From assembly GCA_011754535.1 (NCBI GenBank), contig JAAQVN010000001.1:3286001-3350000 (forward strand): a DNA stretch of 64,000 nt, given 5' to 3'. The notes beneath the pieces were generated by a model. That model had not been told where the DNA came from, ran no database searches, and saw nothing but the letters and a program-made list of their open reading frames with translations. How positions within the stretch are numbered: position 1 is the stretch's first letter; every line of letters starts with the position of its first letter. Made by a program: the position numbers and the translations under genes. This document shows positions 1-6,985 of the stretch, piece by piece. Origin of the DNA: Enterobacter asburiae. GTDB lineage: Bacteria > Pseudomonadota > Gammaproteobacteria > Enterobacterales > Enterobacteriaceae.

Positions 1-1003
1 TAGAACAACCAATACTGTTCAAAAACAGCTATCAGACCAAAACATCATCTAAGCTACTGACTTATATGGTCCTGATGGCAGGTAAAATAGTTCACTATGT
101 TCACAGATCTGATACCTAAGCATCTTGTTTTCGGTAGCAGCAGGCAAAGGATAGTAGGCTATGTGTTGCTGTATCGGGCAGCTTTACATGTCAGAGATGA
201 TGACTTTATATGCTGATGTTCATGGAATGACTAGATAAGAGAAGATAGAATGCAAAGCTGATAATCGGTGCAACGATGAGGAATCCGGCGTAGTTACCGT
301 CTGGAGTTCTGTATTTAGTGCACCTGTTCAATGCCGCTCTACATACGGAACATACTTCAGTGGCATTATAGTACCTGTGGTACTACACATTACACACAAG
401 ATATAATTCGCAACAGCGGTAACGGACCGATCATTATTTATTATCTCGAAACGCCACCATCCCATGATTCACTTATCAACCTGATTTCAGATATCGGAAT
501 TTCGATATGCGCTTTGTTGTGCAATAACGTTTAACGTTATGGGAAGTTGGCCTTGGTGAACACAAATTTTCATATGCAGAGCTGATTGATTTATGATTCT
601 ACTCCTGATTAATCGACCGGTAATAGTGACACCGCTAGAGCTATCTCTTTGCCGTTCCTCAGAAGTCGTGTGGGATGTTCAGCCAGAAGGTCAGAAAGAT
701 CCTTTCGCCAAAGAGAGAAATGAAAAGATCATTGGCGATACCGGAAGCGAGTTATGTAGTCTGCCTTCTCATAATCTTAGGGCGCAAGTCTACCCGATGC
801 TTGTATCTATACCTCGCTCAAAACAGACAACACGCTTTTTAATCAGATCGCCAAGAATGATCAGGTTGCTGCAAACTGGCCATAACCGAAGATAAAGCAA
901 AGCTAACGTGTTATTCCCTTTTCTCTTAAAAATCATGTGTGTGGTTAACATTTTTTCGATAGGATTTCAAATCTAAGTCAATAATAAATCTTGACTTTCC
1001 GAT
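1..1003. other. AT-rich stretch with no recognisable gene
   Basis: I see no convincing gene here. The longest open frames (331-534 and 593-895, plus strand) lack good ribosome binding sites and resemble no family I know, and no minus-strand frame looks like a degraded transposase or integrase. The base composition matches the polymerase gene to the right and differs from the GC-rich core after 4.8 kb, so this is probably part of the same acquired DNA. It may hold decayed remnants. Confidence 0.5.
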
Positions 1004-1033
1004 TTGACAATGTCCCCTTATCGCTAATATCCT
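1004..1033 (+). promoter_or_regulatory. Candidate sigma70 promoter upstream of the polymerase gene
   Basis: A perfect -35 hexamer TTGACA (1004-1009) is followed after 18 bp by TATCCT (1028-1033), a 4/6 match to the -10 consensus. Transcription would start near 1040, just before a cluster of stem-loops and about 430 bp before the polymerase start codon. The next 50 bp contain no open frame of note. Confidence 0.4.
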
Positions 1034-1039
1034 ATATGC

Positions 1040-1160
1040 CAACAACGTAATTTTCACGGGGCGCAGCAACCTCTCCAAGCTGAACCGTGATGCCGGGAAG
1101 TGATGACCTGGTCCAAGGGAGCAAACCTTGCTTCTCGTAGTACACGATGTACTACTCTTT
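1040..1160 (+). ncRNA. Candidate structured RNA or leader upstream of the polymerase gene
   Basis: Several nested inverted repeats follow the candidate promoter. TCACGG (1054-1059) pairs with CCGTGA (1085-1090) and encloses CAGC (1064-1067) pairing with GCTG (1079-1082). Next come the short stem AGCAA/TTGCT (about 1120-1132) and a perfect 8-bp stem GTAGTACA/TGTACTAC around the loop CGA (1137-1155). This density of helices in otherwise AT-rich DNA suggests a folded RNA. Whether it is a separate ncRNA or the 5' leader of the polymerase mRNA cannot be told, and no U-rich terminator follows. The 3' boundary is arbitrary. Confidence 0.35.
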
Positions 1161-1466
1161 ATCCGCAACTCCCTTCTATTGATCCCTTTCTAGATCAGCT
1201 TTCTTGACTTTAACGGTAAACCCTTTGCCTTTATTGCGTCTTGAAATCAGCGAATGAATGATCTTTACAACAATATTTTATTCTTATCACTGATCTGAAC
1301 GATTTTTAAGTCTTTTTTTAGTTTTTTTTCCCCGGAAAGGGGAGAAGGGCAAGAGAAGAAGGGACACCAGTAATATGTTGCATAAATACTACTAACAAAC
1401 TACCGGAAACCCGTGTATAGCAAGGCCTCCAGCCCATTTCACGGTTTTGTAAAAAGAGAATTTAAT

Positions 1467-2858
1467 ATGAACCTAAAACCACGAAACTTTGATGAAGTCA
1501 TTGAAACTGTATTAGTTGATAAAGGTGTTTGCACATCTGATGTATTGAATAAATATTCAAAAAAAGAGAAACTTTATTATTTCAATCAATTTCTGATCGG
1601 AGCCGTCAACAGGCGAAAGCATCCCAAAGATGAGTACGTTTTCTCACTTTATTCCTATGAAAGAAGAAAACATATACCGAGCGCTTCGAGATTTGAGGAC
1701 ATGATAAAAGATATTCCTTTAATCACAAAAAGTTGTAATTACTGGGCCGATCATTGGGCTAACGGCTATAGAGTGACTAGTGCTGGGTATGACATTTTTT
1801 CGGCATGTTGCAATGCAGTTCCTAGCAAATGTGGTCTCTACAACGAAGGAAAACCATACAACCCACCTCGGAATGGCATACGCTCCCAATTAAAAAATAG
1901 CAATAAATGTTATGTAGAAGTTAAGGTCCCTAAAGAAATTCCTCTTAATGAGATGTCTCTATGGCGATACATGCAGAGACTTAAGCAGAGCGGCAACCAT
2001 AGAAATATGGTTAGCCAAATTGAATACCTGTTAGCGCTAACGAAGTCGAGTAAAAGTGGTTTATTACCGATAACATACGTGCAAAGTAATGGGGGACGGT
2101 TGTATGCAGAAGGCCCTGTAAATCTTCAAAATTGTAAGAGAGAGATTCGTAAAACTGCGTTGACTGGAATGTTCGATGTGGATATCGAGAATTGTCACTA
2201 CAACTTACTAGAACAGATGTGCGATCGGATCGGTATAAAAACGCCCTACATAAGCCATTATGTCCGTAACAAAAAACAGGTCCGTAAAGAAATAGCCTCT
2301 ACGTTACAATGCGCAGAAGAACAAGCAAAGGTGGTTTTGATCGCTCTTATCTATGGCTCAAATCTCAGTCCTCGTGGGGTGCTAAAAAAACTGGGTATTG
2401 ATACTAGTAAAGTCACTATAAAAGATACTTGGATTAGTAAACTAGTTCAGGAGATCACCAATGTGAGACGTTACGTGATTGAAGATTTTACAGCACGGAC
2501 TAGAGGGAGTTGCAAAATCAAAAACGACGCAGGGATGATTGTTAAGACCAGAACAGAAAGCGGAGAATGCGTTAAGCAGTCAAAATTATTAGCACATCTT
2601 CTCCACGGTGCAGAATCACTGATACTTCAACACATAATTAGCTTTCTTGGTGATAATGTCGTTTTGCTTCAGCATGATGGTGTCACTTGCCCCAATCCTG
2701 TAGATACAGATGAACTCAGTGATTATATTGCAGAGAAAACAGGCTATCGTGTTCAATTTAATATTGAGCAGCTGAAACCAGACTTTAATGACGATGTCAC
2801 TGATAGAATTCAACAACAAGACTTGGAAGACATTTTTGAAAGTGATATAGCTGCGTGA
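1467..2858 (+). CDS. Compact family A (Pol I/T7-type) polymerase-like protein
   Basis: I do not know a named homologue, but the C-terminal half shows ordered family A landmarks (463-aa numbering). These are GRL at 210-212 followed by NLQN at 219-222, as in the Pol I TGRLSS-PNLQN segment; a basic IRK; motif A with Asp237/Asp239; a motif B helix with Lys288, seven residues, then Tyr-Gly 296-297; a pre-motif C helix around LLHGAES (378-384); and motif C His-Asp-Gly 403-405. Spacings between motifs are close to Pol I. The motif B arginine is Glu and motif C is HDG rather than HDE. About 200 N-terminal residues are unassigned, and there is no 3'-5' or 5'-3' exonuclease domain. ATG 1467 is preferred because AGAGAA precedes it by 6 nt; an in-frame GTG at 1413 would add 18 residues but has a weak site. 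It is convergent with yeiW and AT-rich. The template, primer and product are unknown. Confidence 0.7.
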   Translation: MNLKPRNFDEVIETVLVDKGVCTSDVLNKYSKKEKLYYFNQFLIGAVNRRKHPKDEYVFSLYSYERRKHIPSASRFEDMIKDIPLITKSCNYWADHWANGYRVTSAGYDIFSACCNAVPSKCGLYNEGKPYNPPRNGIRSQLKNSNKCYVEVKVPKEIPLNEMSLWRYMQRLKQSGNHRNMVSQIEYLLALTKSSKSGLLPITYVQSNGGRLYAEGPVNLQNCKREIRKTALTGMFDVDIENCHYNLLEQMCDRIGIKTPYISHYVRNKKQVRKEIASTLQCAEEQAKVVLIALIYGSNLSPRGVLKKLGIDTSKVTIKDTWISKLVQEITNVRRYVIEDFTARTRGSCKIKNDAGMIVKTRTESGECVKQSKLLAHLLHGAESLILQHIISFLGDNVVLLQHDGVTCPNPVDTDELSDYIAEKTGYRVQFNIEQLKPDFNDDVTDRIQQQDLEDIFESDIAA

Positions 2859-2945
2859 TAGCTATCCTATAAGAGAATGAGAGCTACCTATCTTATTGAT
2901 ATAAATACCAAATATGTATCACCGGAGGTTGTATGCTACAAATAA

Positions 2946-3200
2946 TTATGGTGTTGTACTGGACTCCAAATGAAGCAGATAAGTCATAGCGGCATCACGA
3001 TCCGTTGAACACATCTCTAGCGAAGGTTGAAGATTACCGCACACTTTTGGTCGTAGTTCCGAACCGAAAATATTACATAAGTTGTCATTAGATAATTGAA
3101 CACACCTTACATTTGCTGGTTTCCCCTCAGGCATGCCAGGAATTGGGCTTGATATAGAAGGAGCAATACAACAAGCCCCACAATCAATACGACACTTCAT
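2946..3200 (-). CDS. yeiW: YeiW-type small cysteine-rich protein (complete, probably foreign copy)
   Basis: The 84-residue product matches E. coli YeiW in length and pattern: a start [11 protein letters not shown], then [17 protein letters not shown], then RPKVCGNLQ and a C-terminal EMC. It belongs to the YkgJ/UPF0153 group of putative metal-chelating cysteine-cluster proteins, whose biochemical role is not established. The coding sequence is AT-rich (for example TGTATTGCTCC where the copy beside yeiP has TGTACCGCTCC), unlike the flanking core genes. In E. coli yeiW sits next to yeiP; here 1.5 kb of cargo and two truncated 5' copies intervene. It therefore looks like a gene brought in by a mobile element that replaces the disrupted native copy. 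Confidence 0.85.
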   Translation of the reverse strand: MKCRIDCGACCIAPSISSPIPGMPEGKPANVRCVQLSNDNLCNIFGSELRPKVCGNLQPSLEMCSTDRDAAMTYLLHLESSTTP

Positions 3201-3293
3201 TAGACATGCCTCACGCTACCTTGTAGTTCCCATGACATTAACAGAAGGCCTCATAATCAGCCAGTCTAACCATACATGCCAGTTGCATACTAT

Positions 3294-3313
3294 GAATAAT
3301 TGACAATTAGGCT
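3294..3313. repeat. Junction repeat, copy 1
   Basis: GAATAATTGACAATTAGGCT at this position recurs with one mismatch at 4711-4730. In both places it lies directly left of a truncated yeiW 5' segment. It is probably one end of an integrated element or part of its attachment site. Confidence 0.6.
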
Positions 3314-3390
3314 GTTGTCAGGCATTCCGGAAATGGGCTTGAGATGGACGGCGCGGAGCATCAGGCCCCACAGTCGATTCGGCATTCCAT
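3312..3390 (-). pseudogene. yeiW 5' fragment, degenerate middle copy
   Basis: Read leftwards from ATG at 3390, this gives MECRIDCGA, then a TGA stop where intact YeiW has Cys, then CSAPSISSP. The frame is then lost by a one-base deletion near the PIPGMP codons. The rest of yeiW is absent, and the segment ends at the junction repeat 3294-3313. It is a relic att-like duplication of the yeiW start left by an integration event. Its GC content is intermediate between the intact AT-rich copy and the GC-rich copy next to yeiP. Confidence 0.75.
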
Positions 3391-3598
3391 GGTAACCTCT
3401 CAATTTCTCTGAATTTGAATAAAACATTAACACACTGCGCAATTGGATCGATAGCATGCAACCAGCACCTATTCCTCTATAAATAATCATCTGCCCTCTT
3501 ACATGGCTTAATGTTCCTTTAACATTGCAGTAAAATAGATGAGTTAAACCGCCCTAGCTTAGGATGAATTAACCCCCCCCGTTTTACAAGGAGTTACT
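3391..3598. other. Short intergenic stretch with a C8 tract before the DUF4236 gene
   Basis: No gene is visible between the middle yeiW fragment and the DUF4236 gene. A run of eight C residues (3573-3580) lies just upstream of the AAGGAG ribosome binding site. The remaining sequence is AT-rich and probably holds the promoter, which I cannot place confidently. Confidence 0.4.
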
Positions 3599-4690
3599 AT
3601 GAGCTTCTACATAAAGAAAAGCATTCGCGTTGGACCGATGAGATTTAACCTATCCAAATCAGGAGTCGGTGCATCTATTGGTATAAAAGGACTTAGGCTT
3701 GGTACTGGCCCAAGAGGAAATTACATCCACATCGGTGCTAGGGGAGTCTATTATCGTGCTTCGCTTTCACCAAGCCTTGTCCCACAGAACAGAAAGAAGG
3801 TTCAACATGTTTCAGACGAATTTCCAATAGAACATGACACTACACATGCACCTCTTGAGGAAATCGAGTCATCCCATATCTCGGAAATCGTTGATTCAAG
3901 TTCCCGAGAACTGCTTGAAGAGTTGAACAACAAACGTAAGAAGTCACAAATATGGCCCTTGGTCATCTGCCTTTCGATTGCGCTGTTACTTTACGGTTTT
4001 TCACAGGCATGGCCTGAGTGGTGCCTCGCCATAGGATTTATCTTAGGGGCAGCAATTTCTGTTTTTGCTTACATGTACGATCAGCTAAGAAAGACTACTG
4101 TTCTTTTTTATGGCTTTGATGATCAAATGATGGCATGTTACCAGCAACTTCATGATAGTGGAGCCAAACTCGCAAGCTGCTCAAAAGTATGGCATATAGA
4201 AGCTTCTGGAGCCGTTTATGACCCCAAGTATCATGCCGGGGCTGGTAACTTACTACGCAGAAAAATAACCTCTATCAGCAAATCAAAGCCTCCCTTTGTT
4301 AAAACAAATATTGAGACGATTGCTATCAATGTCGGTCGCCAAACATTACATTTTTTTCCAGATAGAGTACTCGTTTATGACCGTGAAGGTGTTGGCGCTG
4401 TTGGTTATAACCAGCTATTCGTTAATGTTGGTGACAGTCGATTCATTGAAAGCGAAGGTGTACCTGGAGATGCCATAGTCGTTGGCAGGACATGGAAGTA
4501 TGTGAACAAGTCTGGAGGCCCAGACAGAAGATTTAAAGACAATTCAGAACTTCCTATATGCCTGTATGAAAACCTTTCGTTTACAAGTCATTCTGGACTA
4601 AATGAGTTATTACAGCTGTCGAAAACTGGCTATGGAGAAAGCTTTTCACATTCAATTGAAACACTTAGCAAAAAAGTCATTTCTGCTTAG
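3599..4690 (+). CDS. DUF4236 domain membrane protein
   Basis: This 363-residue protein begins with a textbook DUF4236 module (about residues 3-55): KSIRVGPMRFNLSKSGVG, then a glycine-rich GLRLGTGPRGNYIHIGARG, then YYRASL. A charged linker follows, then two adjacent hydrophobic segments at about 118-136 and 140-160 that should anchor it in the inner membrane. The C-terminal ~200 residues form a soluble domain with no motif I recognise. The function of DUF4236 is unknown. The start is supported by AAGGAG 6 nt upstream. The gene is AT-rich, stands alone, and is bounded on both sides by truncated copies of the yeiW 5' end, so it looks like the single cargo gene of an inserted unit. No integrase is visible nearby. 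Confidence 0.8.
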   Translation: MSFYIKKSIRVGPMRFNLSKSGVGASIGIKGLRLGTGPRGNYIHIGARGVYYRASLSPSLVPQNRKKVQHVSDEFPIEHDTTHAPLEEIESSHISEIVDSSSRELLEELNNKRKKSQIWPLVICLSIALLLYGFSQAWPEWCLAIGFILGAAISVFAYMYDQLRKTTVLFYGFDDQMMACYQQLHDSGAKLASCSKVWHIEASGAVYDPKYHAGAGNLLRRKITSISKSKPPFVKTNIETIAINVGRQTLHFFPDRVLVYDREGVGAVGYNQLFVNVGDSRFIESEGVPGDAIVVGRTWKYVNKSGGPDRRFKDNSELPICLYENLSFTSHSGLNELLQLSKTGYGESFSHSIETLSKKVISA

Positions 4691-4710
4691 CTATATCATT
4701 TTTAAACTGC

Positions 4711-4730
4711 GAATAATTGACTATTAGGCT
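4711..4730. repeat. Junction repeat, copy 2
   Basis: GAATAATTGACTATTAGGCT matches 3294-3313 at 19 of 20 positions. It adjoins the truncated, GC-rich yeiW fragment and marks the boundary between acquired DNA and the native chromosome. Confidence 0.6.
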
Positions 4731-4809
4731 TGCCCTCCGGCATTCCTGGGATGGGGCTTGAAATGGACGGAGCGGTACAGCACGCGCCGCAATCTGGACG
4801 ACAATCCAT
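4726..4809 (-). pseudogene. yeiW: Native yeiW, 5' fragment
   Basis: From ATG at 4809 leftwards the frame encodes [11 protein letters not shown] and then [16 protein letters not shown], the first 28 residues of YeiW. It then runs into unrelated sequence and stops within about seven codons. The GC-rich codon use matches the core genome, and the fragment sits beside yeiP as yeiW does in E. coli, so this is most likely the original chromosomal gene cut after codon 28 by an integration. A longer open frame upstream (to 4893) is probably not translated. Confidence 0.75.
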
Positions 4810-4971
4810 ACATGCTCTCTCGGTGACGAACGCCCGTACAGTCGGGCATCGGGCGCACAGTAACACCTTTTGCGTATTGATAGCAAAAGCCACGAATTCC
4901 GCTTGCCTGAAAGGCCGCGCGCGAGTAATTTGGCGCGATATTTTTTACCTCCCGTAGACAGGATTACTGCA

Positions 4972-5544
4972 ATGCCAAGAGCGAACGAAATTAAGAAAGG
5001 TATGGTACTGAATTACAACGGCAAACTGCTGATTGTGAAAGACATCGATATTCAGGCACCGAGCGCCCGTGGTGCAGCGACGCTGTACAAAATGCGTTTC
5101 GCCGATGTGCGTACCGGCCTGAAGGTGGAAGAACGTTTTAAAGGTGACGATATTGTCGATACCGTGACCCTGACCCGTCGCTACGTTGATTTCTCCTACG
5201 TCGACGGTAACGAGTACGTGTTCATGGATAAAGAAGATTACACCCCGTATATCTTCACCAAAGATCAGATTGAAGAGGAACTGCTGTTTATCCCTGAAGG
5301 CGGGATGCCAGACATGCAGGTGCTGACCTGGGACGGCGTGCTGCTGGCGCTGGAACTGCCGCAGACCGTCGATCTGGAAATCGTTGAAACCGCACCGGGC
5401 ATTAAAGGCGCGTCAGCAAGTGCCCGCAACAAACCAGCGACCCTGACCACCGGCCTGGTTGTGCAGGTACCGGAATACCTCTCCGCTGGCGAGAAGATCC
5501 GCATCCATATCGAAGAAAAACGCTATATGGGTCGTGCTGACTGA
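4972..5544 (+). CDS. efpL: EF-P-like translation factor EfpL (YeiP)
   Basis: This 190-residue protein matches E. coli YeiP/EfpL in length and shows the three-domain elongation factor P layout: an N-terminal KOW-like domain starting [13 protein letters not shown], a central OB fold and a C-terminal OB fold ending YMGRAD. The tip of the first-domain loop reads APSARGAA with Arg33, the unmodified arginine typical of EfpL in place of the modified lysine of EF-P. It relieves ribosome stalling at proline-containing and some other motifs. The ATG at 4972 is chosen by homology length and an AGGA 8-9 nt upstream; an in-frame start at 4870 would add 34 unrelated residues. It is transcribed away from the yeiW fragment. 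Confidence 0.95.
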   Translation: MPRANEIKKGMVLNYNGKLLIVKDIDIQAPSARGAATLYKMRFADVRTGLKVEERFKGDDIVDTVTLTRRYVDFSYVDGNEYVFMDKEDYTPYIFTKDQIEEELLFIPEGGMPDMQVLTWDGVLLALELPQTVDLEIVETAPGIKGASASARNKPATLTTGLVVQVPEYLSAGEKIRIHIEEKRYMGRAD

Positions 5545-5553
5545 TTATGGCAT

Positions 5554-5583
5554 TTGTCGGGTGGCGAAGCCGCCACCCGACAA
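5554..5583. repeat. REP-like palindrome between efpL and uxuA
   Basis: TTGTCGGGTGGCG pairs perfectly with CGCCACCCGACAA around the loop AAGC, giving a 13-bp stem. It lies between two convergent genes and could act as a bidirectional transcription barrier. The GTCGGGTGGCG arm recurs at 29125. Confidence 0.75.
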
Positions 5584-5589
5584 TTCCGG

Positions 5590-6780
5590 TTACAGAAGCT
5601 CCGGATACTTCGTCATCTTCAGCGCCAGCTCAACCCCGCGCACTTCCGCCATCCCCTTCAGGCGGCCAATCGCCGAATAGCCCGGGTTGGTTTTCTTACG
5701 CAGATCGTCCAGCATTTGATGCCCGTGATCCGGGCGGAACGGAATAGGACGTACATCGCCTGCCTGCTTGCGACGTGCCTCTTCCGCCAGGATAGCGTCG
5801 ACCACCGCCACCATATTCACGTCGCCGCCCAGGTGCGCCGCCTCGTGGAAGGTCTTTGGATTCTCCTCACGGCAGGTCGCACGCAGGTGCGTGAAGTGGA
5901 TACGATCCCCGAAGGTTTCAATCATCCGCACCAGGTCGTTATCCGCGCGCACGCCGTAGGAGCCGGTACACATGGTAAAGCCGTTATAGATGCTGTTTAC
6001 CGTCTCTTTCAGCCACTGCATATCTTCAATGGTAGAAACAATGCGCGGCAGGCCGAGAATAGGACGCGGCGGATCGTCCGGGTGCACCGCCAGACGTACG
6101 CCGGCCTCTTCCGCTACCGGCACGATAGCGCGCAGGAAATACGCCATGTTTTCACGCAGCTGCTGCTTATCAATATCGCCGTATTCCGCCAGACGCGCGC
6201 GGAACTGATCCAGCGTGTAGCCCTCTTCAGCCCCCGGCAGGCCCGCAATAATATTACGGGTCAGCTTTTCGATATCTGCGTCACTGGCAGCGTTAAACCA
6301 CGCGAGCGCCTGCTGCTGCTCTTCAGCTGTGTAATCCGCGTCGGCACCGGGACGTTTCAGAATATGCAGCTCGAATGCCGCAAAGGCAATCTGGTCGAAA
6401 CGCAGCGCTTTCGAGCCGTCCGGCATCTGATATTCAAGGTCGGTACGCGTCCAGTCCAGAATAGGCATGAAGTTATAGCAAACCGTATCAATGCCGCAGG
6501 CCGCCAGGTTGCGAATGCTCTGCTGATAGTTCGCAATCCAGGTCTGGTATTCACCGGAATGGGTTTTGATATCTTCGTGAACCGGAATGCTCTCTACCAC
6601 AGACCAGGTTAATCCTTTCTCCGCCAGCAGCGCCTGACGCTGCTGAATTTCCTCAACCGGCCAGACCTGGCCGTTAGGAATGTGATGCAGCGCCGTAACG
6701 ACACCCGTTGCGCCAGCCTGACGCACATCATCAAGAGAAACCGGATCGTTCGGCCCGTACCAACGCCAGGTTTGTTCCAT
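5590..6780 (-). CDS. uxuA: Mannonate dehydratase
   Basis: The 396-residue product is close to UxuA (394 in E. coli), which dehydrates D-mannonate to 2-keto-3-deoxygluconate in hexuronate breakdown. Visible family features include the N-terminal [20 protein letters not shown] at about 233-238, a C-T-G-S-Y-G segment near 271, HFTHLR and a C-terminal DHGHQML. These supply the metal-binding His, Cys and Asp positions of this TIM-barrel enzyme. A strong AGGAAGAGG site precedes ATG 6780. It is divergent from yeiQ, which encodes the preceding step's reductase, so the pair forms a compact fructuronate-to-KDG module. A palindrome resembling a UxuR/ExuR operator lies directly upstream. In E. coli uxuA is elsewhere, with uxuB; other uxu genes may exist outside this window. 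Confidence 0.92.
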   Translation of the reverse strand: MEQTWRWYGPNDPVSLDDVRQAGATGVVTALHHIPNGQVWPVEEIQQRQALLAEKGLTWSVVESIPVHEDIKTHSGEYQTWIANYQQSIRNLAACGIDTVCYNFMPILDWTRTDLEYQMPDGSKALRFDQIAFAAFELHILKRPGADADYTAEEQQQALAWFNAASDADIEKLTRNIIAGLPGAEEGYTLDQFRARLAEYGDIDKQQLRENMAYFLRAIVPVAEEAGVRLAVHPDDPPRPILGLPRIVSTIEDMQWLKETVNSIYNGFTMCTGSYGVRADNDLVRMIETFGDRIHFTHLRATCREENPKTFHEAAHLGGDVNMVAVVDAILAEEARRKQAGDVRPIPFRPDHGHQMLDDLRKKTNPGYSAIGRLKGMAEVRGVELALKMTKYPELL

Positions 6781-6794
6781 TGCCTCTTCCTCTC

Positions 6795-6813
6795 AAGTTG
6801 TTATACCAATATG
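6795..6813. promoter_or_regulatory. Candidate UxuR/ExuR operator
   Basis: TTGTTATACCAA (6798-6809) is symmetric at 10 of 12 positions and resembles the UxuR/ExuR core TTGGTATACCAA. It lies just upstream of uxuA in the uxuA-yeiQ divergent region, consistent with hexuronate-responsive control. Confidence 0.5.
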
Positions 6814-6985
6814 GGGTACTGCAATGACGACTACCATACATGTTTACCGTAAAGGGTCAACATACCGCCACACATTGATTGATCAAACTCACAGAACGGG
6901 GATATTTACGGCTCACCAATTTTATTTGCTGTCATATAACTTTACACTGGCCTTGTTAATTAATGGTTAATCAGGTGTGTATCTC

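Noticed and set aside
331..895. Two small open frames of 67 and 100 codons
   Set aside because: There is no strong ribosome binding site, no family resemblance, and odd composition; chance frames in AT-rich DNA are as likely.
1330..1345. CCCC-GGAAA-GGGG hairpin near T runs as a terminator
   Set aside because: The T run precedes the stem on the plus strand, so it cannot terminate plus transcription, and no minus-strand gene lies upstream of it.
2933..2989. 18-codon frame preceded by GGAGG, overlapping the yeiW 3' end
   Set aside because: The Shine-Dalgarno is good, but the peptide is tiny, resembles nothing, and lies antisense to yeiW.
3312..3390. TGA in place of a conserved Cys codon in the middle yeiW copy, suggesting selenocysteine
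   Set aside because: The same copy also has a frameshift and lacks the rest of the gene, and no SECIS-like hairpin follows, so it is a decayed fragment.
4702..4893. 63-codon open frame that extends the truncated yeiW upstream
   Set aside because: The native start is the internal ATG at 4809. The N-terminal extension has no YeiW resemblance and the C-terminus is junction sequence.
5554..6612. Long open frames antisense to uxuA and many other GC-rich genes
   Set aside because: They mirror the coding frames of well-supported genes and show no family resemblance.
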